5,928 nucleotides of DNA from Thioalkalivibrio sp. (GTDB lineage: Bacteria > Pseudomonadota > Gammaproteobacteria > Ectothiorhodospirales > Ectothiorhodospiraceae), in assembly GCA_003550945.1 (NCBI GenBank), contig PULL01000141.1:1-5928 (forward strand), in the 5' to 3' direction. Position 1 is the first letter of the stretch, and each line of letters begins with the position of its first letter. A program made the position numbers and the translations under genes. Positions 5,344-5,928 of the stretch are shown here, piece after piece. The notes under the pieces were generated by a model, which saw only the letters and a list, made by a program, of their open reading frames with translations, ran no database searches and had not been told where the DNA came from.

Positions 5344-5373
5344 TTGCACCCACGAGGTCCCGGGTCCTATTCT
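5344..5373 (+). promoter_or_regulatory. Weak promoter candidate before the small membrane protein gene
   Basis: TTGCAC (5344-5349), an 18-nt spacer and TATTCT (5368-5373, four of six matches) lie upstream of the small gene at 5411. The match is poor, and read-through from the DUF2721 gene is an equally good explanation. Confidence 0.2.
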
Positions 5374-5410
5374 TCAAAGTGGCAAGAACGCCGAAAACGG
5401 GAGGGGTTTT

Positions 5411-5530
5411 ATGGAATACGGGGACGCTATCGTCTGGCTGACCGCCATCGCACTGGGGGCTTCCGTTCTGGTCATTATCGGGCTGCTGTTCTTTCTGATC
5501 TTCAAAGCCATGCAAAAACCGGAGACCTGA
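5411..5530 (+). CDS. Small single-span membrane protein (39 aa), unrecognised
   Basis: A 39-codon gene. The strongest evidence is a near-perfect Shine-Dalgarno sequence (GGGAGGGG, 5399-5406, with GGAGG 6 nt from the ATG) and a clean protein design: a short acidic N-terminus (MEYGDAIVW), one hydrophobic segment (about 8-31, ending LLFFLIFKAM) and a short tail (QKPET). The acidic N-terminus and Lys residues after the membrane span predict an outside N-terminus and cytoplasmic C-terminus by the positive-inside rule. It resembles in size the small accessory subunits of membrane complexes (such as CydX- or CcoQ-type proteins), but I see no family motif. The only same-strand neighbour upstream is the DUF2721 gene, 84 nt away, so a partnership is possible. 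A strong hairpin follows 51 nt after the stop. Confidence 0.65.
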   Translation: MEYGDAIVWLTAIALGASVLVIIGLLFFLIFKAMQKPET

Positions 5531-5580
5531 ACGGGTTCCTACCGGGATTTCTGCCGGCGTGATCGACTGCATCACGGCGG

Positions 5581-5606
5581 CAGTCCCGGCCCATCTGCCG
5601 GGACTG
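5581..5606 (+). terminator. Strong hairpin after the small membrane protein gene
   Basis: A perfect 10-bp stem, CAGTCCCGGC (5581-5590) with GCCGGGACTG (5597-5606), closes a 6-nt loop (CCATCT). Only ACTT follows, so the U-tract of a standard intrinsic terminator is missing. Its place between the small gene and the ChaN-like gene fits a transcript end or an RNA-stabilising element. Confidence 0.5.
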
Positions 5607-5711
5607 ACTTCGGGGCATCGGTCGCGGGGTTTTCGCCCGAGCGCAAGCGCTGGATGAACTTACCTGAGCCGCGAGACTCCCAAGCGCATTGCCTGCCTTA
5701 CGGAGCCAGCG

Positions 5712-5928
5712 ATGAAAGGTTTCTTTAGCGGCCGAGCCGCCCCTGTCCACGCGACCCTGCTCTGCGCGGCGCTCCTGACCGGCACCGCTAGTGCGAACTG
5801 CATGTCCCCCGGCGACTGGCGGGACAGCAGTGGAGAACCGCTGTCCCCGATCGATCTTTACCAGAATCTCGCCGAAGCGGATGTGGTTCTGCTCGGTGAA
5901 ACGCACGACCGGATGGAGCATCACCGCT
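5712..5928 (+). CDS. ChaN-like (DUF399) secreted protein, N-terminal part
   Basis: The first 72 codons of a gene that runs off the window. Residues 1-28 form a signal peptide (MKGFF, hydrophobic core ATLLCAALLTGTA) with a likely signal peptidase I site after TASA28; Cys30 is not in a good lipobox, so lipoprotein processing is doubtful. The mature start leads into SPIDLYQNLAEADVVLLGETHDRMEHHR (45-72), where VVLLGETHDxxxHH is the hallmark of the ChaN/DUF399 family. ChaN-type proteins have been linked to haem binding and iron regulation, and the fold resembles the EreA/ChaN-like superfamily with its conserved Glu and His. GGAG (5702-5705) lies 6 nt before the ATG. No convincing promoter or Fur box is visible upstream. 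Catalytic and haem-binding residues further on cannot be checked. Confidence 0.85.
   Translation, partial: MKGFFSGRAAPVHATLLCAALLTGTASANCMSPGDWRDSSGEPLSPIDLYQNLAEADVVLLGETHDRMEHHR

Noticed and set aside
5502..5924. Minus-strand 140-codon frame over the ChaN-like gene start
   Set aside because: It is antisense to a convincing signal peptide and the ChaN motif, and crosses the strong hairpin at 5581-5606.

Overview
The window is GC-rich, compactly organised bacterial chromosome. A tRNA-Val nearly identical to the enterobacterial one, an HDOD regulator, a DUF2721 protein and a ChaN-type protein all fit a gammaproteobacterium. The base composition and the DUF1538/PII gene set recall halophilic or sulfur-oxidising lineages such as Ectothiorhodospiraceae, but that placement is only an impression. 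I see no mobile element, CRISPR array or sign of recent transfer.

Layout, left to right. (1) 2-121: the last 39 codons of a GGDEF-domain gene (+). (2) 375-1355: an HDOD-domain regulator (+) with a clear ribosome binding site and a GTG start. (3) About 1356-1713: a convergent intergenic stretch without a convincing gene. (4) 4493 down to 1714 on the minus strand: a four-gene cluster, in transcription order a PII-like protein, a 504-residue DUF1538 membrane protein made of two homologous halves, a second PII-like protein overlapping it by 4 nt, and a tandem CBS-domain protein. (5) 4592-4765 (-): a stable-RNA unit with a near-consensus sigma-70 promoter, tRNA-Val(GAC) with encoded CCA, and a strong intrinsic terminator that separates it from the cluster. 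(6) 4859-5530 (+): a DUF2721 membrane protein and a previously unlisted 39-residue single-span protein. (7) 5582-5606: a strong hairpin, then from 5712 the start of a ChaN-like secreted protein (+) that runs off the window.

The minus-strand cluster is the most interesting part. A duplicated and fused DUF1538 membrane protein (a family with at least one two-subunit member reported as a monovalent cation/proton antiporter) is bracketed by two gap-free PII-like paralogues that lack the canonical PII B-loop signature, and is followed by a CBS pair, the usual adenine-nucleotide sensing module. The simplest reading is an ion or small-solute transporter gated by two dedicated small-molecule sensors and possibly a third. 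The substrate and the ligands cannot be read from the sequence. The GGDEF and HDOD genes at the left edge suggest a separate signalling neighbourhood.
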